Source: Gammaproteobacteria bacterium (GTDB lineage: Bacteria; Pseudomonadota; Gammaproteobacteria; Pseudomonadales; CAMLJR01). Taken from it: a stretch of 52,452 nt of DNA. The stretch spans positions 1 to 52,452 of the forward strand of contig JAJUJZ010000006.1 of the NCBI GenBank assembly GCA_029265075.1. Reading direction: 5' to 3'. The number at the start of each line of letters is the position of its first letter. Position 1 is the stretch's first letter. This document shows, piece by piece, positions 1-7,314 of this stretch. The translations under genes were made by a program, and so were the position numbers. The notes under the pieces were generated by a model. It saw only the letters and a list, made by a program, of their open reading frames with translations. It did no database searches and was not told the origin of the DNA.

Positions 1-2
1 CG

Positions 3-734
3 CGTCGTCGGCGCGGGGGCCGCCGCGGCGGTCGGGGACGCGGCACCGGCAGTCAGGCCGCTCAGGCAGAAACCGATGAGGCGACCGACACGGAAGCAGG
101 CGAGCAGGAAGTGGCACCCGTAGCCACCCAGGCGGCCGAGCAGAGCCCGGCCGAGCCGACCGAGCGTTTCGCTACGCAGCCAGTTGCAGAGCGTGCTGAC
201 ACGCCGGTGAAGCCCGCTGAAACGCGCTCCGAAGCGCTCGACGAAACGCCTGCCGAAGCAGCTCCGGCAGCAGCTGCCGAAGCCTCCGCGAAGGTGGCCA
301 CGAAGGAAGCGGTCGCGCAGGAAGCGGGTGTGGTTGCCGTCCCCGCAACAGCAGCCACTCCGTCCGCACCTGCTGACTCGCGCACGGCGGCAACCGAGTC
401 CGCACAGCAGCAGAGCCTGCCGTTCTCGGAGCCGGCCAGCACAGCAGCGAGCGAACCCGCTGCTCCGGCACCTGCTGTCGCACCGGCAAGCTCTGCCCCG
501 GCAGCAGAGCGGCCCGCTCCTGCCGCCGCTGCTGAGGCACGGGGAGCACGCGCTGCCAACGACCCGCGGCTGGCCCCGCGGGTAGCCGAACCGGTGGGCC
601 TGAGTACCGAAAAGCTCGCGATCGAGCCGATTAAGGTCGCGCCGCCGGCGCAGCCGGAGAGCCGCCCGCAGCCGCCGCGCGCGCCCAACGATCCACGCCT
701 GCAGCGAGAGCAGCAGGCTGATCGCCCGGCGTAA
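3..734 (+). CDS. rne: Ribonuclease E, C-terminal part (5' end outside window)
   Basis: The open frame runs in from the left edge and ends at TAA 732-734, so only the C-terminal scaffold is present (about 243 residues). It starts with an Arg/Gly-rich stretch (RRRRGGRRGGRGRG), continues as a long Ala/Pro/Glu-rich low-complexity region and ends with two copies of an NDPR motif, ANDPRLAPR and APNDPRLQRE. This composition is that of the disordered degradosome scaffold of Pseudomonas-type RNase E, where Arg-rich segments bind RNA and short motifs recruit partner proteins. The catalytic half is not in the window, so identity rests on composition and the NDPR motifs. The GTG at 111 chosen by the ORF caller is internal. 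A bidirectional terminator follows the stop. Confidence 0.8.
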   Translation, partial: RRRRGGRRGGRGRGTGSQAAQAETDEATDTEAGEQEVAPVATQAAEQSPAEPTERFATQPVAERADTPVKPAETRSEALDETPAEAAPAAAAEASAKVATKEAVAQEAGVVAVPATAATPSAPADSRTAATESAQQQSLPFSEPASTAASEPAAPAPAVAPASSAPAAERPAPAAAAEARGARAANDPRLAPRVAEPVGLSTEKLAIEPIKVAPPAQPESRPQPPRAPNDPRLQREQQADRPA

Positions 735-767
735 ACAGTGCTGAAAGCCCGCTCCGGCGGGCACTGC

Positions 768-803
768 AAAACAGAGCCCCGGCTACGGCCGGGGTTTCTG
801 TTT
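768..803. terminator. Bidirectional rho-independent terminator between rne and the NSS transporter
   Basis: GCCCCGGC-TAC-GGCCGGGG forms a strong stem flanked by AAACAGA on the left and TCTGTTT on the right, which can pair further. It therefore reads as a terminator from both strands and fits its place between two convergent genes. A second hairpin (GCCCGC/GCGGGC, about 747-762) sits just upstream on the rne side. Confidence 0.85.
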
Positions 804-835
804 ATGGCTCAGCTACCGGCCAGGCGCGGACAGTC

Positions 836-2209
836 TCAGGTGCGCCCCGTCAGCGCCGCTATCAGCACCGCTGCAATACCCAGCGGTGTGATATAGCGCA
901 GCACCCAGTACCAGGCTCGAAACGACAGCTCGCTCCGCTCGAGCAAGGCGCCGCGCCAGCCGTCACCGACCGTCAGCCAGCCGACGAACAGCGCCACCAG
1001 CAGCCCCCCGGCGGGTAGCATGAGGTTGGAGGCGAGAAAATCGATCAGCTCAAATGCTGTTCTGTTGAACAGCAGCGGCTCGGACCACCAGCTGAACGAG
1101 CCCACGGTGCCGAGGCTTACCAGCCAGACCGCCGCGCCCAGCCAGCACGCCGCCTGACGTCGGCTGCAGCCGAAACGTTCTACCACGGTTGTCATCAGCG
1201 GCTCGATCGTTGAAATGGCGGAAGTAAAGGCAGCCAGCGCCAGCATCAGGAAGAATGCAGTGCCGATCAGCACACCCCCGGGCATCTGTCCGAAAGCAAT
1301 GGGCACCGTCACGAATACCAGCTGCGGCCCCACCCCGGGCTCCAGACCATGGGCGAAGACAATCGGGAACAGCGCCAGCCCGGCCAGCATCGCAACTGCC
1401 GTGTCCGCCAGCGAAATTTCCAGCGCCGTGCGTGGCAGCGAGCTGGTACCCGGCAGATAGGCGCCGTAGATGATCATGGTGCCGGCGCCCAGCCCTAGCG
1501 AAAAGAACGCGTGACCCATGGCTACCAGCACCACTGGCCAGGTGAGGGCGCTGAAATCGGGTCTGAAGAGAAACTGCAGGCCTGCGGCGAAGTCGCCCTC
1601 AATCGTCGCATAGATAACCAGCACCACCAGTAACAGGATCAGCACTGGCATGCTGAAGCGGAGCGAAGCTTCCAGACCCCGCCGCACGCCGAGTCCGACA
1701 CAGACCATGGTTGCAACCAGAAAGCCGGTGCTGTAAGCCAGCACTACCCAGGGCCGCGCCACATGTGATTCGAACAGCGCCGTGATTTCGACCGCGCTGC
1801 GCTGAGTAAAGGCGCCTTCGAGGGCAGCGAGGGTGTAATAGACCACCCAGCCGGCAATCACCGTGTAAAACGAAAGGATCAGGAAGCCCGCCAGGGCGGC
1901 CAGCCAGCCCACCGCTCCCCATGCGCGCGGGTATCGGCGGCCCTCAGCCCGGGCGATGGTCATCAGCGAGGCAGCCGGACTATGGCGGGCCCGGCGACCG
2001 ATAGCGGCTTCCGCGATGAGCAGCGGCAGGCCGATCAGCAGGATGCAGCCGAGGTAGACAATGACAAAGGCGCCACCGCCGTACACACCCGTAATGTAGG
2101 GAAACTTCCAGATATTGCCGAGGCCAACAGCCGAACCCGTGGCCGCCAGAAAATAGATCCAGCGACTGCTCCACTGCCCGTGGGGAGATACATCCTTACG
2201 TACGTCCAT
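836..2209 (-). CDS. Sodium-dependent transporter, NSS/SNF (LeuT-type) family
   Basis: A 457-residue polytopic inner-membrane protein. The N-terminus has the family signature for TM1, SAVGLGNIWKFPY, followed by GGGAFVIVYL; residues in this unwound helix bind Na+ and substrate in LeuT-type carriers. About eleven or twelve hydrophobic segments follow. The family imports amino acids or related solutes with Na+; the substrate cannot be read from the sequence. I chose the ATG at 2209 (MDVRKDVSPHG), because the upstream ORF extension (MTLAGCYTAS) lies inside the 5' region next to the promoter. The SD is weak (AAGAG). The gene diverges from tRNA-Ser and converges on rne. Confidence 0.85.
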   Translation of the reverse strand: MDVRKDVSPHGQWSSRWIYFLAATGSAVGLGNIWKFPYITGVYGGGAFVIVYLGCILLIGLPLLIAEAAIGRRARHSPAASLMTIARAEGRRYPRAWGAVGWLAALAGFLILSFYTVIAGWVVYYTLAALEGAFTQRSAVEITALFESHVARPWVVLAYSTGFLVATMVCVGLGVRRGLEASLRFSMPVLILLLVVLVIYATIEGDFAAGLQFLFRPDFSALTWPVVLVAMGHAFFSLGLGAGTMIIYGAYLPGTSSLPRTALEISLADTAVAMLAGLALFPIVFAHGLEPGVGPQLVFVTVPIAFGQMPGGVLIGTAFFLMLALAAFTSAISTIEPLMTTVVERFGCSRRQAACWLGAAVWLVSLGTVGSFSWWSEPLLFNRTAFELIDFLASNLMLPAGGLLVALFVGWLTVGDGWRGALLERSELSFRAWYWVLRYITPLGIAAVLIAALTGRT

Positions 2210-2242
2210 GCCAGCACTCTTGTTGGTTATCGCTGGGCTGGC

Positions 2243-2270
2243 AGTGTAACAACCCGCCAATGTCACTCAA
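2243..2270 (-). promoter_or_regulatory. Sigma70-type promoter for the NSS transporter
   Basis: On the minus strand TTGAGT (2270-2265) is followed after 16 bp by TACACT (2248-2243). The expected transcript start is about 27 bases before the chosen ATG. The -35 box is one arm of the palindrome shared with the tRNA-Ser promoter. Confidence 0.6.
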
Positions 2271-2274
2271 CGCC

Positions 2275-2302
2275 TTGAGTAATCGTCAGCGCCCGGTATA
2301 AT
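2275..2302 (+). promoter_or_regulatory. Sigma70 promoter of tRNA-Ser
   Basis: TTGAGT (2275-2280), 16 bp spacer, perfect TATAAT (2297-2302). The start would fall about 7 bases before the mature 5' end of the tRNA. Its -35 box is the mirror image of the -35 box of the divergent transporter promoter (ACTCAA-CGCC-TTGAGT). Confidence 0.75.
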
Positions 2303-2315
2303 GCGCCGGCTTGCC

Positions 2316-2405
2316 GGAGGGGTGGCAGAGCGGCTGAATGCACCGGTCTTGAAAACCGGCGTGGGGGAAACTCCACCGTGGGTTCAAATCCCACCCCCTC
2401 CGCCA
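2316..2405 (+). tRNA. serT: tRNA-Ser (anticodon UGA)
   Basis: A 90-base tRNA including an encoded CCA. The acceptor stem GGAGGGG (2316-2322) pairs with CCCCTCC (2395-2401), the discriminator base is G and CCA is at 2403-2405. The anticodon stem is CCGGT/ACCGG, with anticodon TGA at 2350-2352. A long variable arm (GTGGGGGAAACTCCAC) and the T arm GTGGGTTCAAATCCCAC are typical of class II tRNA-Ser. It reads UCA/UCG codons. The symbol follows E. coli usage for the UGA isoacceptor. Confidence 0.95.
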
Positions 2406-2554
2406 TCTTGCCGTCCTGTCCGGGCAATGCTCCGCTCACCCCGATCTCCGATGCACCTCTGCCCCGCCGGTTTGCTTTTCGCAAGTTTTCCTTTTGCCTG
2501 AGCCCCCGGTATCATCTCTCCGAGTGTTAATTTTCCTTACGAGTGGAGAGACCC

Positions 2555-3229
2555 ATGCAGCAGCCTCAAGCCATCGATCGCCGTCAGGCCGGCGTCTCGG
2601 TCGCCTCCTCAGCCGCAACCGCCAAAGTTCTCAAGAACACCTACCTGTTGCTGGCCATGACGCTGGCCTTCAGCGCATTCACTGCCATGCTGGCGCGCAG
2701 TCTGCCACCGCTTAATCCGTGGCTGTTCCTGATTGGCGCCTATGGCCTGATGTTCCTGACCCACAAGCTCGCCAACAGCGCGTGGGGCCTCGTGTCGGTG
2801 TTCGCGTTCACCGGATTCTTCGGCTTCGCACTGGGGCCGATTCTCAACGCCTACCTCCAGAGCAGCGCCGGCACCGCCATCCTGACACAGGCACTGGGCG
2901 GCACCGCGATTGCGTTCGCTGCACTGTCGGGCTACGCGCTGGTTTCACGCAAGGATTTCTCATTCCTCAGCGGCTTTATTGTCATCGGCTTCGTGGTGCT
3001 GATGCTGGGCGTGGTAGCCGGTTTGTTCCTTAACATTCCAGCGCTGAGCCTCGCGCTCTCCGCCGGCTTCATCCTGTTTGCCAGTGCCGCAATCCTGTAT
3101 CAGACCAGCGCCATCATTCACGGCGGCGAGCGCAACTACATTCTCGCTACGATTGGCCTCTATGTGTCGATCTACAACATCTTCATCAGTCTGCTTAATC
3201 TGCTCACCGCCTTCGGCGGCGACGACTGA
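2555..3229 (+). CDS. yccA: Bax inhibitor-1/YccA family membrane protein
   Basis: 224 residues, about seven membrane segments, with the conserved C-terminal part (SAAILYQTSAIIHGGERNYILATIGLYVSIYNIFISLLNLL) of the BI-1/YccA family. E. coli YccA modulates the membrane protease FtsH; distant relatives are pH-sensitive calcium leak channels. The ATG at 2555 is preferred over the GTG at 2543 because GGAGAG lies 4 bases upstream of it and the caller's GTG overlaps this SD. A terminator follows immediately, so it is probably monocistronic. Its place between tRNA-Ser and tusD matches the Pseudomonas arrangement. Confidence 0.9.
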   Translation: MQQPQAIDRRQAGVSVASSAATAKVLKNTYLLLAMTLAFSAFTAMLARSLPPLNPWLFLIGAYGLMFLTHKLANSAWGLVSVFAFTGFFGFALGPILNAYLQSSAGTAILTQALGGTAIAFAALSGYALVSRKDFSFLSGFIVIGFVVLMLGVVAGLFLNIPALSLALSAGFILFASAAILYQTSAIIHGGERNYILATIGLYVSIYNIFISLLNLLTAFGGDD

Positions 3230-3249
3230 CCAGACGGAAAGAGTCTGGA

Positions 3250-3273
3250 GCCCCGGCCTGCCCGGGGCTTTTT
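3250..3273 (+). terminator. Rho-independent terminator after yccA
   Basis: GCCCCGG (3250-3256), loop CCTGC, CCGGGGC (3262-3268), then five T residues. Confidence 0.85.
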
Positions 3274-3297
3274 CATTGCGGCCCGGAGCGCGACCCG

Positions 3298-3684
3298 ATG
3301 ACGACATTCGCTCTCATGGTGCAGTCGAGCCCCCTGTCCAGCCAGAACGCCACGACTGCCCTCAATTTCGCGAAGGCGGCCATTGCTGCCGGGCACCGCG
3401 TTCTGCGCGTCTTCTTTTTTCATGATGGCGTGATCTGCGGCGACGACCGGGCTGGTTACCCGCACAACGAGCCGGCCACCGAGTGGAAAGCGCTGGCCTC
3501 GGAGCACGGTATCGACCTGGTGCTGTGTGCACCCAGCGCCCTCAGGCGCGGCGTGGTGGATGAAGGACAGGCAGCCCGCCTCGGCCGTCAGCCCACCGCC
3601 ACTGCGCCCTTCGCGCTGTCCGGTCTGGGTCAGTGGGTGGAAGCGGCCGCCGCCGCAGACCGCGTAGTGACGTTTGGCGTATGA
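3298..3684 (+). CDS. tusD: Sulfurtransferase TusD (DsrE-like)
   Basis: 128 residues, the usual length. First subunit of the TusBCD complex, which takes persulfide sulfur from TusA and passes it to TusE for 2-thiouridine formation at the tRNA wobble position. The active cysteine is C77 in LVLCAPSALRRGVVDE, matching the E. coli Cys78 region, followed by the conserved LSGLGQWVEA segment. SD GGAG lies 9 bases before the ATG. It overlaps tusC by four bases (ATGA), so the genes are translationally coupled. The final acceptor, MnmA, is encoded at 47957-49048. Confidence 0.95.
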   Translation: MTTFALMVQSSPLSSQNATTALNFAKAAIAAGHRVLRVFFFHDGVICGDDRAGYPHNEPATEWKALASEHGIDLVLCAPSALRRGVVDEGQAARLGRQPTATAPFALSGLGQWVEAAAAADRVVTFGV

Positions 3685-4058
3685 ATACTCCGGAGTCAAC
3701 AGCAAAGCGGTGGCTGCTGGTATTTCAGCGCCCGCCCTACGGCAGCGCGCTGGCACGCGAGGCCGTCGACGTCGCGCTGGCCGCTGCTGCCTTCGGCCAG
3801 CAGGTCAGCCTGCTGTTTCTCGGCAACAGCGTCTGGCAACTGCTTCCGAATCAGCAAGGTGACGCCATCGGTCACAAGGACTTTGATCGCCAGCTGGGCG
3901 CGCTGCCGATGTACGATATCGATCAGTTTTTCGTCGCGGCGGATGCGCTCACCGCGCGCGGCCTGGCCGCGACGGATCTGGTACTGCCGGTCACTGTGCT
4001 GGAGCCGGCTGCGATCGCCCCCCTGCTCGCGTCGCACGACATCGTCCTGAGCTTCTGA
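3681..4058 (+). CDS. tusC: Sulfurtransferase complex subunit TusC (DsrF-like)
   Basis: 125 residues; starts at the ATG that overlaps the tusD stop (ATGA), not at the GTG 48 bases upstream used by the ORF track. The N-terminus KRWLLVFQRPPYGSALAREAVD is the conserved DsrF signature, and the protein has the DsrE/F fold length. It forms the TusBCD heterohexamer; it has no catalytic cysteine in known systems and none is seen here at the TusD position. Confidence 0.95.
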   Translation: MNTPESTAKRWLLVFQRPPYGSALAREAVDVALAAAAFGQQVSLLFLGNSVWQLLPNQQGDAIGHKDFDRQLGALPMYDIDQFFVAADALTARGLAATDLVLPVTVLEPAAIAPLLASHDIVLSF

Positions 4059-4060
4059 GC

Positions 4061-4354
4061 ATGCTTCACATCGTCAACAAGGCTCCGCCCCACTCCGCGC
4101 TCGATCGCTGTCTGCGCTACAGCAACGGCTCGCAGGCAATAATTCTGCTGATCGAAGATGGCGTCTACGCAGCAGTTGTCGGTACTGAATGGGCGCAGCA
4201 GCTGCTGGACTCCGGCGCTACGATCTGGGTTCTGGAGCCGGATGTGGAGGCACGTGGCATCGGCGGCCGCATCGAGCCGGGTATTGGCCGGGTCGACTTC
4301 AGCGGCTTTGTCGAGCTCTGCTGTCAGCATCACCCGATTCAGAGCTGGTACTGA
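4061..4354 (+). CDS. tusB: Sulfurtransferase complex subunit TusB (DsrH-like)
   Basis: 97 residues; begins MLHIVNKAPP and ends with the family's Trp-containing C-terminus (HHPIQSWY). The central region YSNGSQAIILLIEDGVYAAV is the typical DsrH core. Third subunit of TusBCD. Only 2 bases separate it from tusC and 3 bases from tusE, indicating one operon. Confidence 0.92.
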   Translation: MLHIVNKAPPHSALDRCLRYSNGSQAIILLIEDGVYAAVVGTEWAQQLLDSGATIWVLEPDVEARGIGGRIEPGIGRVDFSGFVELCCQHHPIQSWY

Positions 4355-4357
4355 GCC

Positions 4358-4705
4358 ATGGCGAACAACCATTCCACCCTGCTGGTCGAGGGCGACCCGG
4401 TCGAACTGGATGACGAAGGTTATCTGCTCGACTTCAATGCCTGGAACCGGTCGGTGGCCGAAGCGCTGGCCCGGCAGGATGCGCTCACCCTAACACCCGA
4501 ACACTGGGAGATCATCGAGCTGCTGCGCCTGTTCTATCAGGAGTTTCAGCAAGCCCCGGCGATGCGCGCTCTGGTGAAATATGTCGGCCTGCAACTCGGC
4601 GCCGACAAGGGTAACAGTATCCATCTGCTGCGACTCTTCCCCGGAAGCCCCGCCCGACGAGCTGCTCGGATTGCCGGCCTGCCCCGCCCCGAACATTGTC
4701 TTTAA
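4358..4705 (+). CDS. tusE: Sulfur relay protein TusE/DsrC family
   Basis: 115 residues with the conserved core LTPEHWEIIELLRLFYQEFQ and GNSIHLLRLFPGSPARRAARIAGLPRPEHCL. The penultimate cysteine (C114) on the flexible C-terminal arm is the sulfur acceptor. The second cysteine found in dissimilatory DsrC is absent, which fits a TusE role: taking persulfide from TusD and handing it to MnmA. Last gene of the tus operon. In P. aeruginosa the next gene, as I remember it, is the ybiB-like gene; here the cco cluster intervenes. Confidence 0.93.
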   Translation: MANNHSTLLVEGDPVELDDEGYLLDFNAWNRSVAEALARQDALTLTPEHWEIIELLRLFYQEFQQAPAMRALVKYVGLQLGADKGNSIHLLRLFPGSPARRAARIAGLPRPEHCL

Positions 4706-4983
4706 CCCTTTTTATAAGCGCGCGAAACGAGTAAGATGCGCGCCGTGCGGCAACAGGTCGCAGGATAAACCCGTATATCCCGGTGCAAATCTCGCTACTA
4801 TGCTATCCGCACCGTCCCGTGTCTCCAGTAAGCGATGATCCTCGCCAACTACTGAGCAATCAGTAACTTCTGGCTACCTGGAATATCGCCCTGGATATGG
4901 GAAGTGGTGGCGCCGCAATGGCCCGCCCAGCGCACAGACATATTCATTGAGCGGACGCGCTCCTTCCAGTGGAAAGACTTGCG
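4706..4983. other. Intergenic region between tusE and ccoN, candidate ccoN leader
   Basis: 278 bases with no credible ORF. It holds a perfect hairpin TACTGA-GCAA-TCAGTA (4850-4865) and several GGA triplets nearer ccoN (TGGAAT, TGGATA, GGGAAG, TGGAAA). Candidate -10-like strings include TATAAG near 4714 and TAAGAT near 4731, but neither has a convincing -35. I searched by eye for the FNR/ANR box TTGAT-N4-ATCAA and found neither half site. Confidence 0.5.
4850..4865 (+). repeat. Perfect inverted repeat with GCAA (GNRA-type) loop upstream of ccoN
   Basis: TACTGA / GCAA / TCAGTA: six base pairs closed by a GNRA-class tetraloop if transcribed. There is no T tract, so it is not a rho-independent terminator. 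The half-site spacing (TGA-N4-TCA) is two bases shorter than an FNR box (TTGA-N6-TCAA). Confidence 0.6.
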
Positions 4984-6489
4984 ATGAGTTCATCAGGACA
5001 GTTCCCCACACAGCCCACGAGCCCCGCGCTCTCACTATCTCTCGGTGCCGATCTCGAGCACCCGGTTTACAACTATCGGGTCGTTCGTCAGTTCGCCATC
5101 ATGACGGTAGTCTGGGGTATCGTCGGTATGGCGGTGGGTGTGATCATTGCTGCCCAGCTTGCCTGGCCGGCACTCAACTTCGATACCCCCTGGTTCACCT
5201 TCAGCCGGCTGCGACCGCTGCATACCAATGGCGTTATCTTTGCCTTTGGTGGTACGGCGCTGATCGGTACGTCGCTGTACGTAGTGCAGCGGACCTGTCA
5301 GACCAGACTGGTGTCTGACGCGGCAGCCTCATTTATCTTCTGGGGCTGGCAGGCGATCATCATTGCCACCATCATCTCGCTGCCCCTCGGCCTGACCTCC
5401 ACCAAGGAGTATGCCGAGATGGAATGGCCGATCGACGTGGCCATCGGCGTGGTATGGGTGGTCTATGCGTGGCTTTACTTCGCCACCATCGCCAAGCGCA
5501 AAACCAGCCACATCTACGTGGCCAACTGGTTTTACGGCGCATTCATCATCGCCATTGCCATGCTGCACATCGTCAACAGCATGGCGATTCCGGTTTCGCT
5601 CACCAAGTCGTACTCCATGTACTCCGGCGCGGTCGATGCGATGGTGCAGTGGTGGTACGGCCACAGTGCGGTTGGTTTCCTGCTCACCGCCGGCTTCCTC
5701 GGCATGATGTACTACTTCGTACCGAAGCAGGCTGATCGTCCGGTTTACTCCTACCGGCTGTCGATCGTTCACTTCTGGTCGCTGATCTCGATCTACATCT
5801 GGGCCGGTCCCCACCACCTGCACTACACCGCACTGCCGGACTGGGCGCAGAGCGTGGGGATGGTGATGAGTCTTATCCTGCTGGCACCGAGCTGGGGCGG
5901 CATGATCAACGGCATCATGACCCTGAGCGGCGCCTGGCATAAGCTGCGCACCGACCCGACCCTGCGCTTCCTGATCGTTGCCCTCTCCTTCTACGCGATG
6001 GCAACGTTCGAAGGCCCGATGATGGCAATCAAGACCGTCAACTCGCTGTCGCACTACACCGACTGGACCATTGGTCACGTTCACTCTGGTGCGCTGGGCT
6101 GGGTTGCGATGATTACCATCGGCTCGCTCTACCACCTGATTCCGGTGCTGTACGGCAAGCGTCAGATGTACTCGGTGCCGATGATCAACGCGCACTTCTG
6201 GCTGGCAACTGTGGGTACCGTTCTCTACATCGCTTCGATGTGGGTCAACGGCATCATGCAGGGTCTGATGTGGCGTGCCTACAACGCCGACGGCACCCTG
6301 ACCTACAGCTTTGTCCAGTCCGTGGAAGCAAGCTGGCCTGGTTACGTCGTACGCCTGATCGGTGGTGCCATGTTCTTCTCCGGCATGCTGCTGATGGCCT
6401 ACAACGTGTGGATGACCACGCGCCGTTCCCTGCCTGACACGGCGGACACCGCTGCGGTAGTCCCTGCCGCCTCAGTACAGAGCGCGTGA
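4984..6489 (+). CDS. ccoN: cbb3-type cytochrome c oxidase subunit I
   Basis: 501 residues. Catalytic heme-copper subunit of the high-affinity terminal oxidase; reduces O2 at the heme b3-CuB site in the inner membrane and pumps protons. About twelve membrane helices. Visible ligand motifs are [12 protein letters not shown] (low-spin heme His), [10 protein letters not shown] and [13 protein letters not shown] (CuB His residues), and [12 protein letters not shown] (heme His pair). The ATG at 4984 is chosen because GGAAAG lies 8 bases upstream; the caller's GTG at 4969 overlaps that SD. First gene of ccoNOQP, 11 bases before ccoO. Confidence 0.97.
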   Translation: MSSSGQFPTQPTSPALSLSLGADLEHPVYNYRVVRQFAIMTVVWGIVGMAVGVIIAAQLAWPALNFDTPWFTFSRLRPLHTNGVIFAFGGTALIGTSLYVVQRTCQTRLVSDAAASFIFWGWQAIIIATIISLPLGLTSTKEYAEMEWPIDVAIGVVWVVYAWLYFATIAKRKTSHIYVANWFYGAFIIAIAMLHIVNSMAIPVSLTKSYSMYSGAVDAMVQWWYGHSAVGFLLTAGFLGMMYYFVPKQADRPVYSYRLSIVHFWSLISIYIWAGPHHLHYTALPDWAQSVGMVMSLILLAPSWGGMINGIMTLSGAWHKLRTDPTLRFLIVALSFYAMATFEGPMMAIKTVNSLSHYTDWTIGHVHSGALGWVAMITIGSLYHLIPVLYGKRQMYSVPMINAHFWLATVGTVLYIASMWVNGIMQGLMWRAYNADGTLTYSFVQSVEASWPGYVVRLIGGAMFFSGMLLMAYNVWMTTRRSLPDTADTAAVVPAASVQSA

Positions 6490-6500
6490 GGAGCTGACAG

Positions 6501-7109
6501 ATGAATCACGATATTGTTGAACGGCACGTTGGCCTGCTCGTAGTTCTGACCTTCGTCGCACTCAGCTTTGGCGGCCTGGTGGAAATCGTCCCGCTGATGT
6601 TCCAGAAACAGACGACGCAGCCGATCGAAGGCCTCAGGCCACTGACCGCACTGCAGCTGGAAGGCCGGGACATTTACATGCGTGAAGGCTGTGCCAACTG
6701 CCACTCGCAAATGATCCGCGCCCTTCGTTCTGAGACCGAGCGTTACGGTCACTACTCGGTTGCCGGGGAGTCGGTCTACGACTTCCCGCACCTGTGGGGC
6801 TCGAAGCGTACCGGTCCGGATCTGGCACGGGTGGGCGAGCGCTATTCTGACGAGTGGCACCGCGCTCACCTCTACAACCCGCGAGACGTAGTTCCCGAGT
6901 CGAACATGCCGGCCTATCCGTGGCTGTTTGAGCGCACGCTCGATGGCAAACACACGGCCCGCAAGATGGAAGTTCTCCGCAAGCTCGGCGTGCCCTATAC
7001 CGATGAAGACATCGCGGGTGCGCAGGAAGCTGTGGCCGGCAAGCCCGAAATCGACGCTCTGGTTGCCTATCTGCAGCAGCTCGGCACCCTTCTCAAGTTC
7101 CAGCGCTGA
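6501..7109 (+). CDS. ccoO: cbb3-type cytochrome c oxidase subunit II (monoheme cytochrome c)
   Basis: 202 residues. An N-terminal membrane anchor ([21 protein letters not shown]) places the cytochrome domain in the periplasm. A single heme c site CANCHS has Cys64, Cys67 and His68; the likely axial Met is in [12 protein letters not shown] (M136). It carries electrons from CcoP to CcoN. SD GAGGAG overlaps the end of ccoN. Full length for the family. Confidence 0.97.
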   Translation: MNHDIVERHVGLLVVLTFVALSFGGLVEIVPLMFQKQTTQPIEGLRPLTALQLEGRDIYMREGCANCHSQMIRALRSETERYGHYSVAGESVYDFPHLWGSKRTGPDLARVGERYSDEWHRAHLYNPRDVVPESNMPAYPWLFERTLDGKHTARKMEVLRKLGVPYTDEDIAGAQEAVAGKPEIDALVAYLQQLGTLLKFQR

Positions 7110-7119
7110 GGAGAAACGA

Positions 7120-7314
7120 ATGGACATCGATACGTTACGCGCCTTCAGCACGATTCCCGCGCTGATCGCATTCCTCGCCATCTGTGCCTGGACTTATAGC
7201 AGCCGGCGCAAGGGTCGCTTCGAAGAAGCGGCACAAGCGCCCTTCGCCGACGAACATTTGCATTCACAGCCCAGCGCTGTAGAAAGTTCAACCGGGAAGC
7301 AAAATCATGAGTAA
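7120..7314 (+). CDS. ccoQ: cbb3-type oxidase small subunit CcoQ
   Basis: 64 residues with one membrane helix (STIPALIAFLAICAWTYSS) and a polar C-terminal tail, as in known CcoQ, which stabilises the CcoNO-CcoP assembly. The ORF track shows it only as the tail of a longer out-of-context frame. The ATG at 7120 is preceded by GAGGAG and lies 10 bases after ccoO. Its last eight bases overlap the start of ccoP, which suggests coupling. Confidence 0.92.
   Translation: MDIDTLRAFSTIPALIAFLAICAWTYSSRRKGRFEEAAQAPFADEHLHSQPSAVESSTGKQNHE

Noticed and set aside
62-769. 235-aa Ala/Ser-rich minus ORF
   Set aside because: Pure shadow of the low-complexity RNase E tail; no SD and no family resemblance.
2263-2484. 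Minus-strand ORF containing MAEGVGFEPTV
   Set aside because: It is the antisense translation of the tRNA-Ser gene, a well-known spurious protein seen in many genomes.
3247-3273. Terminator after yccA as a possible attenuator for tusD
   Set aside because: A strong stem with T5 directly behind the yccA stop needs no further explanation, and no leader peptide or alternative fold is visible.
4850-4865. TACTGA-GCAA-TCAGTA as an FNR/ANR box
   Set aside because: FNR boxes are TTGAT-N4-ATCAA (TGA-N6-TCA); this repeat has TGA-N4-TCA and different flanks.
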